A stretch of DNA of 64,000 nucleotides from Solanum dulcamara. Lineage: Eukaryota > Streptophyta > Magnoliopsida > Solanales > Solanaceae. Location: the NCBI RefSeq assembly GCF_947179165.1, contig NC_077240.1, positions 1,495,501-1,559,500 of the forward strand. The letters run 5' to 3'. A model generated the notes under the pieces. It saw only the letters and a program-made list of their open reading frames with translations, did no database searches and had not been told where the DNA came from. Position numbers and translations under genes: made by a program. Shown piece by piece: positions 34,914 through 47,848 of this stretch (within the stretch, counting starts at the first letter, position 1; each line of letters starts with the position of its first letter).

Positions 34914-35383
34914 TGGTTTTTCCTCTTTTACTGAAGTGGGGGAAAATAAGAAAGATGAAAGTGAAGTGTGCTTGGGCGAGAGTAGTACTAGGATTGGTGG
35001 TCCGTGGGAAGTCCTCGTATTGCATCATTGGGTATGTTGTTCTTGAAAGTGACATTTGAAAATTGAACTTTGATTTGGGGGGCACTTTGATGGATGCATT
35101 TGAGCCCCTCATACATTAGGTCAAAAATCTTCAGACTAAATGAGTGGATTTAACATGAGCTTTGATTTCATCACTTCAACCCACATTTATTTTGTCGATG
35201 ATCATCACTTCAATGAGAACCTTCCGAGGGCAACCTTCTTCACTGTCTTTTGTAGGTCAAATCCTCAATCCAATAATTCCTTTTTTTGTGGTGCAGCTTT
35301 TGAAAGTTTTGTGATCCGTCAAGCAAAATTTTACAGTCATTTTTCGATGATCGTTTGAACTTTCGTGAATACAAGGAACTATA

Positions 35384-38300
35384 ATGGATGCTTACATGGC
35401 TGGAAATCCTGTTCCTCAGCCTGCTTATCATTGGCCTGTGGAGGAAGTTAAAGAGTCTACTCTCTTGATTCGGCATCTTCCAGAAGCAATTCCTCATGAA
35501 ACCCTTTCTAGATTGCTCTCCAATTATGGGGCAACTTCTATCCGTCCTTGTACTAGTGGGAGGTATTATGAAGAATGATTCCATATTTCTCAATTTTACT
35601 GCTATTGTTGTTTTTTATTTGTCTTTTAAAAACATTGTAGAGGATTGGCAATCTTATGTTTCTTAAATCTGTCTATGGCTCATTTGTCGGTGTAACTTAT
35701 ATTTTCTTAACAAGCAATGGGAATTTGGTTGTACTTATGACCACCAACCAGAGGAAATCGACTCCCTCTGGCACAAAACGAGTAGAGAGAGCATACTATA
35801 AGTTGGACACATATCCACAATTTCGTGGGTTTTAATCTGGAGGTTATTAATCTTAAGCACCTCAATGTTAACCACTAGACTAAGGTCACTTTTCTTCCTA
35901 ATCAACTTTCCTGTTACTCTTCCCTATCCTAAATAATTACAAGCTGTCCTTTGTGTTAGGATATGAATTGTGGGACTAGGCTTGATTACGCATTGATTTT
36001 CATTTTTACTTATAATAAATAGAACCAGAAAAGTATGTCTCCACATTAACCATTTTGTTTCGTTGAACAATTACAGACGTACGTTTTCTGTACTAATGTT
36101 TTTTTACTTTTATTGTCTTTCTAAAATGTAGAGTTTAGGTGAATCATGATTCATGAGATTGTGTGGCCTTCCTCATATGATAATGTATTACTGATCCCTC
36201 TTTTTTTTTTTGTACTTGCCAAACTTCTTTTCTCTTTATAACTCAAGTAGTTCTGTCATCTTATACTCAAACTGTTTAGGTATTATCGTCTTTGATACTC
36301 CTATTCCATTTTATATGGTATTCTTTCCTTCTCCATCTATTCCAAAAGTAAACCTTTCAATATTTGGGAACTCTTTACTTGCTTGGAAGTGCTTAATGAT
36401 GGTGTTATACTATATATGCAGCCTTTTGTTTTGTGACTTAGCTTACTGTTTGATTTATATGAAGTTGGATTGCATCCAAAATTGGAATTTGAAAAGAGTA
36501 AAACAAAAAAGGATCTCTTGATTATTTACTTGTTAGAAGGGTCGGTATGTAGTTTGGTAATATTTTCTTAATGAATTATGCTGTTTATTTCCTTTTATTT
36601 ATTAGATGGCTTAAGACATTATAATGACTGTATCTTATTTGTATTTCATAATTTTTATAATATTGTATTGGTTATATCTTAGTTTGCTAGGTAGGTATTT
36701 TGTTAAATTTCTATGATTATGTTATCTTATTATACTTCTAATATTTTAATATTTTCATTATTTTTACTAGTATTCCAATTTATTAACTTATAAAGTAGTA
36801 AAGAAAGATCCATGGCGCTTATGCGTCCCAATTCTCAAGGCTTATGTCTCGTTCCATTTTAGTGCAATGTGTACCTTGTATTTGGCATCATTGAGCCATT
36901 TGGGCACTAACCTGGCCTTTGAGGTTTCTTCCTTCCTTTTCCTTTTGGTTTATTTAATGAACATCCTAATTCTTAGGATAACAGATGTTTGATGCCATCA
37001 GCTGTTGGTTCCAATGTTTTTTCATGTCTCTCGCTAGTACATAACTCAACTGGCCTTTAATTGGAATTTTTTCAGTTATCTGTATCTTATTTTGTCCTGG
37101 ACAGAATGAGGAATTGCGCTTTTGTGGATTTCAAGGATGAAGGTCTGGCACACCAAGCGCAGCAACATTTGAATGGGTATTTTTTCCTTTGAATCTTTTC
37201 TAGGTGTCCTCAGTTCTCGGCCATCTTAGGTAGACATATTTAAATGCCTTCCTCTTATTTTTATTTATCTTAAGAGAGTGAGAAAGTCTGATTGCCAAAT
37301 TATGTGGTTTTTAGGGTACGGTTTCTTGGTAAAACCCTAGCAGTGGAACGAGCTAGTAGAAGCACAGATAGAGATAAAAATAGACAAAGTGACCATCGGA
37401 TTGGAGATGGCTCCGTGTCTTTGATCAAAGATGCTGCTGCTAAAGAATTTGGTGGAGGATATAGGGAAGGTCCTTATCCTGGCAGCAAACCCATTGCTGA
37501 AAAACTTGGGGTAGATTATCCATTTCCTCCTCACCTCGAGTATGATTTCAGCTGCTTATTCTTAATTTTTTTTTTCATTTTTCTATTTTATTTGGTGGAT
37601 AAGTGGCTAGAAGTAGCTTCTCATTCTCTGTCCTAATCTACAACTTACAGCATTTCTCATGATTTTCCTTTAAGTCATAGATGACTTGAATCTTTCTCTG
37701 TATGCAAATATTTCTTGCCTCTGTACGCATGCCAGGTCTGCTTGACCTGTAAATTATAGGTTATATTCCTGGTCCTTTGGGCATTTATGCAGAGAAAACT
37801 AGAGAAGGAGAAAGAACAATGAACTAAGAGGATTTAGACATTCTATCTGCTTGATCTAATGCTTTATAGGTCTCTATATTGTTTCTTCAGTACTCATAAA
37901 CAGAACCTGCTTCTATTTATTCTTCATAAAACTGACTATCCTGCTCGTGATTCAGATATGTTTACCCTCCACCTGATGGACATATACTTACAAATATTGT
38001 AAATGCTCTTATTGCTGTTCCTCGGTTCTACACACAGGTTTTCTTTTTCACAATTTACCATCTCCTTTATTCTCAAATTAATTCTCATTTCCTCGTTATT
38101 CATGTGTATTGTTCTATTTTACATCTTTTTTTTTGATAATCTAATTTGCATCTTTTTGTACCCATACTTTGACATTGTTTAGGTCTTGCACTTGATGAAC
38201 AAGATGAACATTCCAGCACCATTTCGTATGGCTTTGCCAACTCCACCTCTACCAACCTCTTTGTCTGTTCCTCCGCCACCCCCTCCTCCACCTCCTCCAA

Positions 38301-41300
38301 CAGTCTCTAAGAGTAGAATGGAAGATCTATCAAGTAGTGAATCAGAAATGGAGTCTTCAGATGAGGTAGTTGTTCCTATGTTGTTAGAGATCCTTTTGCT
38401 TTTTGAATTGAGTTTGACGAATCCAGTTAACTGGCACTTAAAATATTAATTATAAACATAATCAGAAATGATCTATTATGTTTTGCTATTAGAGTAAACT
38501 TTTGACTGATTCTAATGGTTTTTGTATATTTAATGGTTCAGGAAGCTACAAATGTTGGTGGGCCTAAAAAAAAGCGTATCAGACATGAAGCTATCTTGGG
38601 CCCTGCAGTTGACAAGGATGTTGCCCACGAGGCTGTTGGATTAAAAGCTGCTGCCTTGGTTCCTAAAGAGATGCCAGTAGTTAAGAAGAAGAACCCAATA
38701 ATTCAGGTGATAGCCTCTCCATTCTCATCTCCAAAAGTCTCCTTCCTCTTTGTTGTTCTTTGTTGAAGTTGGTGATACTAGGTTCTTGCTTGCAGATTAA
38801 AGTAGCACCTAAACAGGTGCAGAATGAAGAGAAGGGTGATGCGAGTGCAGTGTCATTGGCAGTGGCAGAAAAAGAGAACGATCATAAGCCGTTTACGACC
38901 CTTGAAGAATTAAAAAGTGGAAGATTGCCCCCGGAAGAGATTCTGTCGCTTCCTATGTTTAAGGTATTGGAACTTTGTGCGTCTTTACTTTTGCCCATGA
39001 ATCACTTGCTTTCAGATTATGTTTGCAGTTGCTCTTTTTTGTATAAGGCTGGGAGCGTGGCACCTGGTTATGCATGTTTCTTTTGATGTTGTTTAGTTGA
39101 TTTGTAAGAGCTAAAGGAGGTGGAGGTATGTAGGGCAAGGTCTTTTAACAGAATGACTTAGATTTCATAGGGTTACGACACTCCTTGGAACATGCTAGAA
39201 GAGGTAATTTCTTTAAGCAGGTATTCTCGAAGGGTAGTGTTGAGCATTCCAAAGTTTTTTCAGGGGCCAGCCTTGGTAGGTTAGTGATTTGCGTTGACCA
39301 TGGGCTGGTCATTAGTGTGGATTCAGTGGTGTATAAATTTTATAACTTACAATTACATGTTCCCATCATACTGTGCTGTTATCAAAAGTTGGATGTGGAC
39401 ATGAGTGCACACTTATGATTTTCAAGCAGTTCAGGATAGAGATGTGTGTACCTGGTATGCTATATGGACAATATAGGTAATTCTTAACGCATATGATTTT
39501 GTTAAATTGCAGAAATTCTGCATCTGAATCAGTTTCATACCTGTGCTCTGGATCTTTAACCTATGACATTTTGTTGCTGTATGTATGCAACACATTGGAG
39601 TTTGAACATGGTTGAAGATGCACCAGGGTTAGCTAATCATTTAAACTGTACAAAAGTTAAGGATAAAATGAGAATGCTGTTCTTGAGGGTGATGAACAAT
39701 GATGAATATGGATAAGATACATTTTTACATTACTTTGGTATCTTGGAGTATTACAATTGCCCTAAACAACAATACTAGCTCAGACATTCCTTGTCGTCTG
39801 GACTACAATGAATTGGTAGCATTGTCGAATATCGATTATAATATCTATCTGATCCTACCCCATTAAGGATTTCTTTTTTGCCCTGAGGATTCATTAACCA
39901 ACAACTAGAAAAGAATTCTTTCAGTTCTTATTTATTTCTGAAAATTCAAGTCACCAACTTATTGATAATTTATATCAGAATTTCTTGAGAGTTGGTTTAT
40001 TTGCTTATGAGATAGGTTCATGCTGCATACAACCTACCTTTTCTAATAGTTCTTAGCTTCTTAGCCTTCCATTTTGAGATGTAGTCACTGGTTTATTAAT
40101 AAGAAAGGGTTTTGCTTAGTTTACTTAAGCTGACAAATACTTGCTATAGAAGTTCATTAAGATTGCATCTTTCCAGTCTACAAATTATGCTATTCTAGTT
40201 CATTTCTTTATCAGTAAATCAAAATTTATATTAATGAGGAGAAAGCTTAAGCAGTAAGTTTGTGCTTGGACTGTTAGACATCACAAAGGAGGACATTCCC
40301 TATACAAGCAAGAAAGGGATTTCCTTCTATGTTGAGCTATTAGTGCAAGCAAAGGACTGCATAATTAACTCATAAGTTTCGTTCTATGCAGAATTATTGT
40401 GCTGGGTATCCTTCTCAGATCTTGTACTTGAAGAACTTAGCAAAAGAAGTGACCGTTGATGATATTTACTTCATATTTGGTAAGCATTAACATACAGACC
40501 ATTGGAAAGTCAAAAATCCTTCCTGATTTTTTCTGAGACTTCCTTGTAGTTTTCAATACTTTACCTGCTTTAAGAAAAAAGATGGACAACAAGAAGTTAC
40601 TTCAACAGAAATATTACTTATGCATAACTCATGTTTCGGCACTAGAACCATCATATTTCTTCTCATCTGTATGTTCTTTAGGATCCTTATTTGGAAGCAT
40701 TGATGAAGCTAAATCCAGTCTTGCAGTGAAGTTAATGCAGGTGAGGTTCATCTATTTCTCTAGTTCTGCTAATTTGGATTATAGTGTTTTTTATTGATGA
40801 AGTAAGCTAATTTGGGATATAGTTCATCAACATGATGAGAAAATCAGTTGGTAATCAACTTATCTATTTAACTACAAGTTTCACTTCATTCTAGTGGCAT
40901 TTTGTTGATCTCTTTGTTATCTGATCCACACTGCAAAGTTCACTTGCTGGATTCTACTCCATATATTTTGCACCATGAATGTTGCCAAGAGAATTAAAAA
41001 AAATGTTGGCAAGAGACTGATAGTCATGTGACATAAAATGAGCAATCTGTACTTCCTTTCCATTGGTAAATAGCTATTTATTCAAGATTTAATGCTGAAG
41101 GTTATATGACTTCCATTTCCAGGAAGGGAGAATGCGTGGACAAGCTTTTGTTACATTTCCCTCAGTTGAACTTGCTGAAAATGCCTTGGTATGTTATTTA
41201 TAATTACTTTGTGTCTGTATTCCATCTCCTTTTGATGGTCTATGCATAGTGAACTTTTTATTTGATGTATTTCTCAAAGTTATTGGTGTGAGTCTGATTT

Positions 41301-42469
41301 TGTAATGACTACATTGGTCATCCTTCTGTTGGGAGAAAATATCCATCCTTGAATTTGAAAGTACCTGATAAAGTTGAACCTATTTATCTATAAAAGTACT
41401 ATTATAATTGCCAATCTGATCTTACCAACAAAATAAAAAGAAGTTGAAAAACCAACATAATACTCTTTCCAAAGTAATTACCAAGATTATTACACTGATT
41501 TCTGAATGACACATTGACCCCATTTTAGTTACTAATGGAAAATTCATGAAAAAACCACATGCTTCTAGTGTAAAAATACCACTCCAAATCAAAGCTGTTT
41601 CTTCCTCTGTATCACCCTTATTTATTGATCCATTTCCACAAGACACTACCACATACATCAATGCCCACTTGCAATTTTTGATGGATGCCGTGGAAGAGTC
41701 CTTTCCTTTTTGTTGGGGAAGAAGGGGGGAGGGGAAGAAGGATGGGTTATAAGATTGAAAAAAATGAAAAAAACAAGGTCCGGTGTTGAAATTTATCATG
41801 TCCACGTTCCTCTTTTAAAAGGGGTGCTGGGTTAATCTTTTGAAGTGCTGGATCGCAGAATCATATTTCAAACGAATAGCAGAATCTGGGGAAACAAGGA
41901 AAAAACAGGCAATTTGGTATTTCGTTTTCCTTTCGCGCAGTGGGGTGTATAATTAACAGCATGGAAGTGATAGTAAGCTTTATTGACCTCTTTCAAAAAT
42001 AAATCTTAAATCTGAGAGGGATCCGGAAGCACCACATGCGAGCCACCCTTGGTCTTTTGGCCTTTTTTTTTCTCTTCAAGTTCTCAACCTAATTCAAGCA
42101 AAGCTACAAATTTCTTCAGAAGGTGATAAATCTTCTACATGTAATTGTGAACTTGTGTTAAATTTCCAGTGGGTTATATAACGTGAGTGTATTCATGTAT
42201 ATGGTTTGGTTCCTCAAGTTGGATATATGTACTATATGGATGAAAGGAAAATCATCATTTTATCATTTACCTGTAAATTTATTATATTAACGCATGCTAC
42301 TTCTAGAAAGTGGCTAGTATTATGGTGCTATACTACACTTGATGATACTTGTAAAACATTTAATAAAAGAAGTGAATGGTTGCAGAATCTGGTGAATTGG
42401 TATGTGTTCAAAGGCAAGCCTATCGTCATTCAATTTGGTCGTGATCCTGCTAAAGGAAAAACAAGCTAG
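35384..42469 (+). CDS. U11/U12-65K: U11/U12 snRNP 65 kDa protein (minor spliceosome), 11 exons
   Basis: RNA-binding protein of the U11/U12 di-snRNP that recognises U12-type introns; its C-terminal RRM binds U12 snRNA and its N-terminal part contacts U11-59K (family knowledge). Exons by GT-AG sites and continuous phase: 35384-35562, 37105-37176, 37315-37539, 37956-38037, 38183-38365, 38542-38706, 38796-38963, 40392-40479, 40682-40740, 41123-41188, 42386-42469. These total 1371 nt, 456 aa plus stop. RRM1: RNP2 LLIRHL at 27-32, RNP1 MRNCAFVDF at 61-69. The centre has a ten-proline run (216-225), an acidic serine patch (MEDLSSSESEMESSDE) and a KKKRIR basic motif. RRM2: RNP2 ILYLKNL at 368-374, RNP1 MRGQAFVTF at 411-419, ending at TAG 42467. 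All introns look U2-type; the largest are 1, 7 and 10 (1.2-1.5 kb). It separates SAUR arrays 1 and 2. Confidence 0.93.
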
Positions 42470-43573
42470 AGAGGATTTTTGCAACAAGGGTAGTTTAAGC
42501 CCTCAGCTCAACATTCTAAGTCAGGTATATAAGTATGATCAATTGCTTAGTTTGCCATTTATTTTATCTTGTTTATGAGTATTTTAAATAACCTCAATAC
42601 GGTACACCAAAGTAGTTAATCCTTAAGCCATAATATCTATATGCAACTCACCTCTTGTTGGTAATGACTGTAGTACAGTGAGCTTATGTTTTGGGCACGG
42701 ACGTTGGTAAAGATCATTTGAGTTACAAGATTGCCAGGTAACATTAGAGGAGTCAAACCTACAAAGATGCCGCTGGGGGGAGGAAGGGAAGTGTCTTTCT
42801 GGACTAGAGAAGGTCAAACTCTGGACAGACTGTCAGGTTTTATGTATGCAATGATTTCACCAGATGTCTGGAGCCAAAAATACACAGAAATTATTATGAT
42901 TTCTTCATTGAAGATCAATTGGTCAGCTAGAGCACGGTGATTGTTAGTTCATTGTTTATAGTGCATTTCTGGACTGTGTTGTTTTATTGGCAATTCATTG
43001 AATTAGATGAGAGGACTCTTTGCTGTTTCATAAGAAGTGACTGCCGAGAGTTGTTGTAGCCTAGAAGATGTCTGCTTAATCGTCATAATATACATCTAAT
43101 CTAATTTTCAAGGACCAGGAAAATTTTATGCATCAGGGAGCCATCTAACTCAGCTAGTGTACAAAGTACTTGTTCACTACGTTTAGTATGACAGCAATGG
43201 CCAAAAGAAGAGAAGATGGTGACCCTGTAAGAGAAATTTCTATCGTTTTTATGATCACTTTTTTATGTTTATTATCTGTTTCACTTATAAGTTCTGAAAT
43301 AAGCCAATTTTGATGGAAAGTAGAAACTGTTGCAAACAATTAAATACTAGTGTATTTCTTAATCAGCTCTGTAGTCTTAAAAGGGTTAATATATATTCTT
43401 GCAAGCTGCATGCTGTTTTGACCAAAAGGTGCTGTTTAAAGTCGTCTCATTATTCCATTTATGTAATGTGATCGATTCAAAGTACTCTGTGACAGTTGAT
43501 TCTCTTGACAAATTTAAGCCAACATATTATTCTTATGGATTTGTATCTGTTAATAATCATAATTTCCCTACAC
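42470..43573. other. 3' flank of U11/U12-65K
   Basis: Likely includes the 3' untranslated region. A short frame at 42731-42940 has no recognisable domain, and nothing else is supported. Confidence 0.5.
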
Positions 43574-43975
43574 ATTAGAGATAATCTTCTATATTCTTCA
43601 GGCCTATCTTCACTTGGTTATTTCCTACAAAATTAGTGTTGAGGTCCAAACATGCTCAACACACAAGTAGACATGCGCTGGTTGGTTTTGTTCATCTTTG
43701 ACCAGATAACATTGCATGACTTATGACCTTCTTATCGATAAGTAATGAAATTGGAGAAATATTCTAACTTATCCAAATCAACTCATTAGAGATAAGCTTC
43801 TATATTATTCAGACATTTCTTCTCTTGATTGTTTCCTACAAAATGAGTGCTGAGGGTCACACGCAAGTAGATGCTGGTTGACGGCGTTCGTCTTTGACCA
43901 GAAAACATTGCAGGTCCTATCACCTTATGGTTAAATGAGACTGGAAAAATATTTTAACATCATCCAATTCTCTAT
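43574..43975 (+). repeat. Tandem ~211-bp duplication
   Basis: Two diverged copies start at 'attagagataatcttctata' (43574) and 'attagagataagcttctata' (43785), sharing 'gtttcctacaaaa', 'caagtaga' and 'tctttgaccaga'. They lie just upstream of the first array 2 SAUR. Confidence 0.8.
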
Positions 43976-44312
43976 TACTTTCAATAATATTCATCCAAAT
44001 CTTCAACTGCATCACCAATTGGAACCATAACATTTTCTTTTTGTCACAAGAACCAACTTGTATTAGAAACATCGGTGCTTAGAACTTTTTGTCTAAAGTT
44101 CTCAGGATATGCCCTCGTAGATTCGCATATCCTGATCAATCATTGGAATGCCGAAGCAACTTGTTGATTCAACATCAAGAAGTGGCTCCAGGTGGCCCCT
44201 AACTCTTACCATTTTCAAGAAAATGAGGTTTCATTGATCTGTTCTTTGTAGTGACCATCAGTGGGACCTTCTGCTTTTGGACTAATTCCATAGTCTAAAT
44301 AGTATGAGAACT

Positions 44313-44404
44313 AGTTGGAGGGCAAAACCATGTGACTTCAGGTGCTATTATCTTTAGCTGGTACCACATAGTGCCTATTCAATACATGTTCTTCACCTAT
44401 AAAA
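44313..44404 (+). promoter_or_regulatory. Promoter of SAUR 44538
   Basis: Array 2 box: 'agttggagggcaaaaccatg' then 'tgacttcaggtgctattatc' (about 44313-44353), with a TATA box (tataaaa) at 44398. Confidence 0.6.
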
Positions 44405-44537
44405 ACACATACAAAGAAGTGTGTACCATAACAATTCTCACCAGCACTTGAAATCATACAAAGCTTTTCTCCATTTTCAGGGTCCTTACTAATTCTTCCC
44501 CTTCCTTAATTGCATATCTATATTGAACTTAACAACC

Positions 44538-44798
44538 ATGGCTATCCGTATGCCTCGTATAATCAAGAAGTCTTCTACAGCCGGAGATGTTCCTAAAGGC
44601 CACTTTGCTGTTTACGTTGGGGAGAAGCAGAAGAAGAGATTTGTAATCCCCATATCATTCTTGAGCCAACCTTTATTTCAAGATTTACTTAGTCAAGCTG
44701 AGGAAGAATTTGGCTTTAATCATCCAATGGGTGGTGTCACAATTCCCTGTAGTGAGGATGTGTTTATTGATCTTACTTCTCGCTTGAGTAGGATCTGA
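44538..44798 (+). CDS. SAUR: SAUR19-24-like protein, array 2
   Basis: SAUR protein of 86 aa, single exon. The frame opens at TTG 44523, but the ATG at 44538 (context accATGgct) gives the [13 protein letters not shown] start shared across array 2. The short N terminus followed by [45 protein letters not shown] is the pattern of the Arabidopsis SAUR19-24 clade, whose members promote cell expansion at the plasma membrane. The only local oddity is NHPMGG where its neighbours have DHPMGG. C terminus: DLTSRLSRI. It is the first gene of array 2, 2.1 kb after the end of the U11/U12-65K gene. Confidence 0.95.
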   Translation: MAIRMPRIIKKSSTAGDVPKGHFAVYVGEKQKKRFVIPISFLSQPLFQDLLSQAEEEFGFNHPMGGVTIPCSEDVFIDLTSRLSRI

Positions 44799-46056
44799 GT
44801 CTTTTCCTTTCACGGTTTTGTAAAGAACTAACCTTTCTAGTTAGTATCATGTTAGTGAAAATTAGATAGAGGGGACTATGTACTGTCAGCTGGAACAGTA
44901 GATCCCAATTTTGAATGTACTTTTCAGTTAGCTGATGTCTAAAAGATAATCTTTAGCAAATGAAATTTGTTCAGATTCATTCTTTAGCCAATTGAGTTTT
45001 CAGTATTCTTTACAAGTCTCCGTTTCTCCGTAACATGGTAATTAGAGCTTCTAATGAGCTAAAGTCTATGATCATTAACTCTAAACTCTAAAAAATACAG
45101 CTTATCTGTGACCTTTATCTTGAACACTGAAATAATTTTGGCTATGACAACAAAGAAAACTTTATATATATCTGCAGCAGAAATTACAAAATATCAAATA
45201 AGTGACATTAAAAGATCACACTCCATTAGATGTTTTTGTTTTCTGCTCTTTTTGAAACAAATATCTGGCTTCTTTATTAGAATTTCTTGAGATAATTCTG
45301 ATTCTCAAAGTTGATTAAACCATCAGAAAACAACTTCTGATATGAGGATTAAAAAACATGTGCCTTATTCTTGTCAACTTTTTCTAAAATTATTTATTAA
45401 GTGCAGCAGTATATATTTACTGGTGGTTTACTAAAAATAGTGGTTATATAAGTAACTAATGTTGCTTGTTTGCAGGATATCAAAACCAAATCCAAAGGTT
45501 TTTTTTTTGTGTTTGTTGTGTTGTACATACTTGAAGTAAAAAAAATCTAAATACCCCAATTCCATGTTCCCTGGTAAATTTCTTTATAAGTTATAATGTA
45601 GACCTAGCAATGAGTTGCATCTTTTCTTGTTCTGTTTTTCTTTGCTATATGTTTGTTGTTCAAAGCCTAACACAAACCGACTTTCCATAATTAGTCAAAA
45701 TTGTGTCAGTACATCAAATGTTGGTTCTTTTAAGCATCTTTAAGATCAGGTGTTTTGTTTTGTATAATATTGTGAAATTGGTCCTAAACCTCATACATTA
45801 TATTTAATCCACTAAGGATTGTGATATTCTTAATATTTAGGATTATATTCAGGACCGAGCTATAAAGCATCAGGAAGGCTGGAACATCCCACTTTCCTTT
45901 GTTCTATTGGTGTCTGGTGGTTGATCTTCCATTTTTTTTTTAAAAAAGAAAATTCTTACTAGAAAACTTTGTTAATGACAAGAAATTGTCTAGGTGTATA
46001 TTTAGACATGAATAGTCACAATTAATAGACTACATCTCTTCCTTACAATTTGGTTT
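44799..46056. other. Intergenic, repeat-unit sequence
   Basis: The 3' flank of the SAUR shares 'aaagaactaacctt'/'aaagaacaggat'-type and 'gcagatcccaattttgaatg'-type strings with 47850-48000 and 52905-53060. The stretch from about 45790 is related to sequence upstream of the SAUR at 54835. No gene is seen. Confidence 0.6.
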
Positions 46057-46245
46057 ATGAGGCATGCTATGTTCCAACTTCAGAGAAAAGGCAGGGCCTT
46101 TATATCATTTTTGAGTCGGCCTTTATTTCAAGACTTGCTCAGTCAAGCTGAGGAAGAATTCGGCTTCGACCATCCAATGGGTGGTGTTACAATTCCCTGC
46201 ATTGAGGATTTGTTCATTGATCTCACATCTCTCTTGCGGAAGTGA
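46057..46245 (+). pseudogene. Chimeric SAUR remnant without promoter or N terminus
   Basis: The C-terminal two thirds of an array 2 SAUR ([34 protein letters not shown], then [14 protein letters not shown]) is fused to upstream intergenic sequence. The left part ('ggcatgctatgttccaactt', 'gaaaaggcagggcc') matches the region at about 54525-54555, which in the intact unit lies roughly 300 bp before the ATG at 54835. About 400 bp (promoter, leader, and the first ~38 codons including [11 protein letters not shown]) has been lost between 'cttta' and 'tatcatt'. An ATG at 46057 happens to keep a 62-codon frame, but with no TATA box or core motif it is probably not functional. The downstream flank matches that of the SAURs at 49323 and 51107. 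Confidence 0.85.
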
Positions 46246-47340
46246 GAAGGAAACCAGTCCCCATTTTTTGCTTACACAATTTTGTGTAGTTGTAGAAAGC
46301 CAGGATCTCCACTATGTACAGTTGAGAGTTAGAAGAAACACTAGGTAGACTGAGGAAACATTTTTCTACTTCAAAAGAAATTGAAGTAATGAAACTTTTT
46401 ACTTCCATGGTTCCATTTTATTCCATTTATTGAATGTAATCAATTCATTGCAATAGAAATATTTTTCTCAGCTTAATGTAGAGTAATAAATATTGGGAAA
46501 ATATAGACACTGATGCATGTTAATAGCCAGTAAACATTTCTCTTCTATACTATTTGGAAACATTTCACGAAATCTGCTAAAAGTAATTTTGAGTATTAAC
46601 TAATTTGGAGACTTAGCCTGAGAAACAAATAAGTTATCAGATAGTACAGTAAATTTATTCAGAATATCAGCTTTGTGGAATTCAAATTCTCAAATTACTT
46701 CAATTAAAGACTTAATATATCAGTTGGTGGCTTTTTTTAGCACCACAGAAGTCATGAGGGCAACTGGATCAGCCTTGTTAATATGGATTTAAATTACATA
46801 CACTAAAAAAATACATCATTTTTCATTATCAGTTATTTTAACATGTTGCAGCAGGTAACTGTGCAAAATATTCTAACTTTATCCAATAAAACATGGTATG
46901 TTGTTACTTAGAGGTTAGAATTCGATCCTCAACTTTGCGTATATTGTTTTATTTTAACCTAATCAGCTTCTTTCTCAAAAGTATTCTAACTTTATCCAAT
47001 TCCCTATTATATCCAATAAAGATCATCCCAATTTGACCATTTTAAAGTTATTCTCTAAGTTCTCAACTGCAGTACCACTTGGTGAACCACAAGACTAGTT
47101 TTTTTTTGTCATAACAATCAACTTGTATCCTGATATATCCCTTTGCTTTAGCACTATGGATGATCAATCATTGGAATCTGACTACTACTTGTTGATTTAA
47201 CATCAAGAAGCTAGAGGCTAGAGGTGGTCCCTAGCTAAACCATTTCTCAAGAAGATGAAATTTCCATCTGTTATTTGTTGTGAACATTAGTAGGACCTCC
47301 TGCTTTTAGACTACTTTCAATGTATTAATAGTATGACAAT
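46246..47340. other. Intergenic, repeat-unit sequence
   Basis: Begins with a 3' flank shared with 49575-49790 and 51359-51590 (for example 'gagttagaagaaacactagg' and 'tttttctacttcaaaagaaa'). No further gene is seen. Confidence 0.6.
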
Positions 47341-47455
47341 GAGTTGGAAGGCAAGACCATGTGATACTTCAGGTGCTATTGTCTTTAAAGGGTGTCCACA
47401 AAATGGCTATTCACACATCAGTGGGGTTTGACAACTTGTCATTGGCCTATATAAA
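47341..47455 (+). promoter_or_regulatory. Promoter of SAUR 47588
   Basis: Array 2 box (accatgtgatacttcaggtg, within 47341-47386) and a TATA box (tatataaa) at 47448-47455. Confidence 0.65.
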
Positions 47456-47587
47456 CACATACAAAGAAGGGTTTACCATAACAACACTCAGCAAAACTTG
47501 AAACCATACAAAAGCTTTCTCCACTTGCAGGGTCCTTACTAATTCTTCCCCTTGTTTAATTGATTGTCTATATTGAACTAAACGACC

Positions 47588-47848
47588 ATGGCTATCCGTA
47601 TGCCTCGTATAATCAAGAAGTCTTCTACAGCTGGCGATGTTCCAAAAGGCCACTTTGCTGTTTATGTAGGGGAGAAGCAAAAGAAGAGATTTGTAATCCC
47701 CATATCATTCTTGAGCCAACCTTTATTTCAAGACTTGCTTAGTCAAGTTGAGGAAGAATTTGGCTTCGATCATCCAATGGGCGGTGTCACATTTCCCTGT
47801 AGTGAGGATGTGTTCATTGATCTTACTTCTCGCTTGAATAGGATCTGA
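47588..47848 (+). CDS. SAUR: SAUR19-24-like protein, array 2 (identical to the 52643 product)
   Basis: SAUR protein of 86 aa, single exon, ATG in context accATGgct. The protein is identical to that encoded at 52643; I found one synonymous difference (ggc versus ggt in the MGG motif) across the 261 bp. Both share two changes not seen in the other array 2 members: SQVEEEFGF for SQAEEEFGF, and VTFPC for VTIPC. The leader sequences of the two genes differ more than their coding regions do, which points to gene conversion or a very recent duplication limited to the gene body. C terminus: DLTSRLNRI. Confidence 0.95.
   Translation: MAIRMPRIIKKSSTAGDVPKGHFAVYVGEKQKKRFVIPISFLSQPLFQDLLSQVEEEFGFDHPMGGVTFPCSEDVFIDLTSRLNRI

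Noticed and set aside
36210..36521. 103-codon hydrophobic frame inside intron 1 of U11/U12-65K
   Set aside because: It begins at TTG, lies wholly in an intron, and has no recognisable motif; AT-rich introns readily give such frames.
37337..37534. Minus-strand 65-codon frame
   Set aside because: Antisense to exon 3 of U11/U12-65K.
41422..41805. Minus-strand 127-codon frame in intron 10
   Set aside because: It lies in an intron on the opposite strand and shows no family motif.
42206..42385. Upstream part of an 87-codon frame leading into exon 11 of U11/U12-65K
   Set aside because: The splice acceptor at 42385 and protein continuity from exon 10 show that only 42386-42469 is coding.
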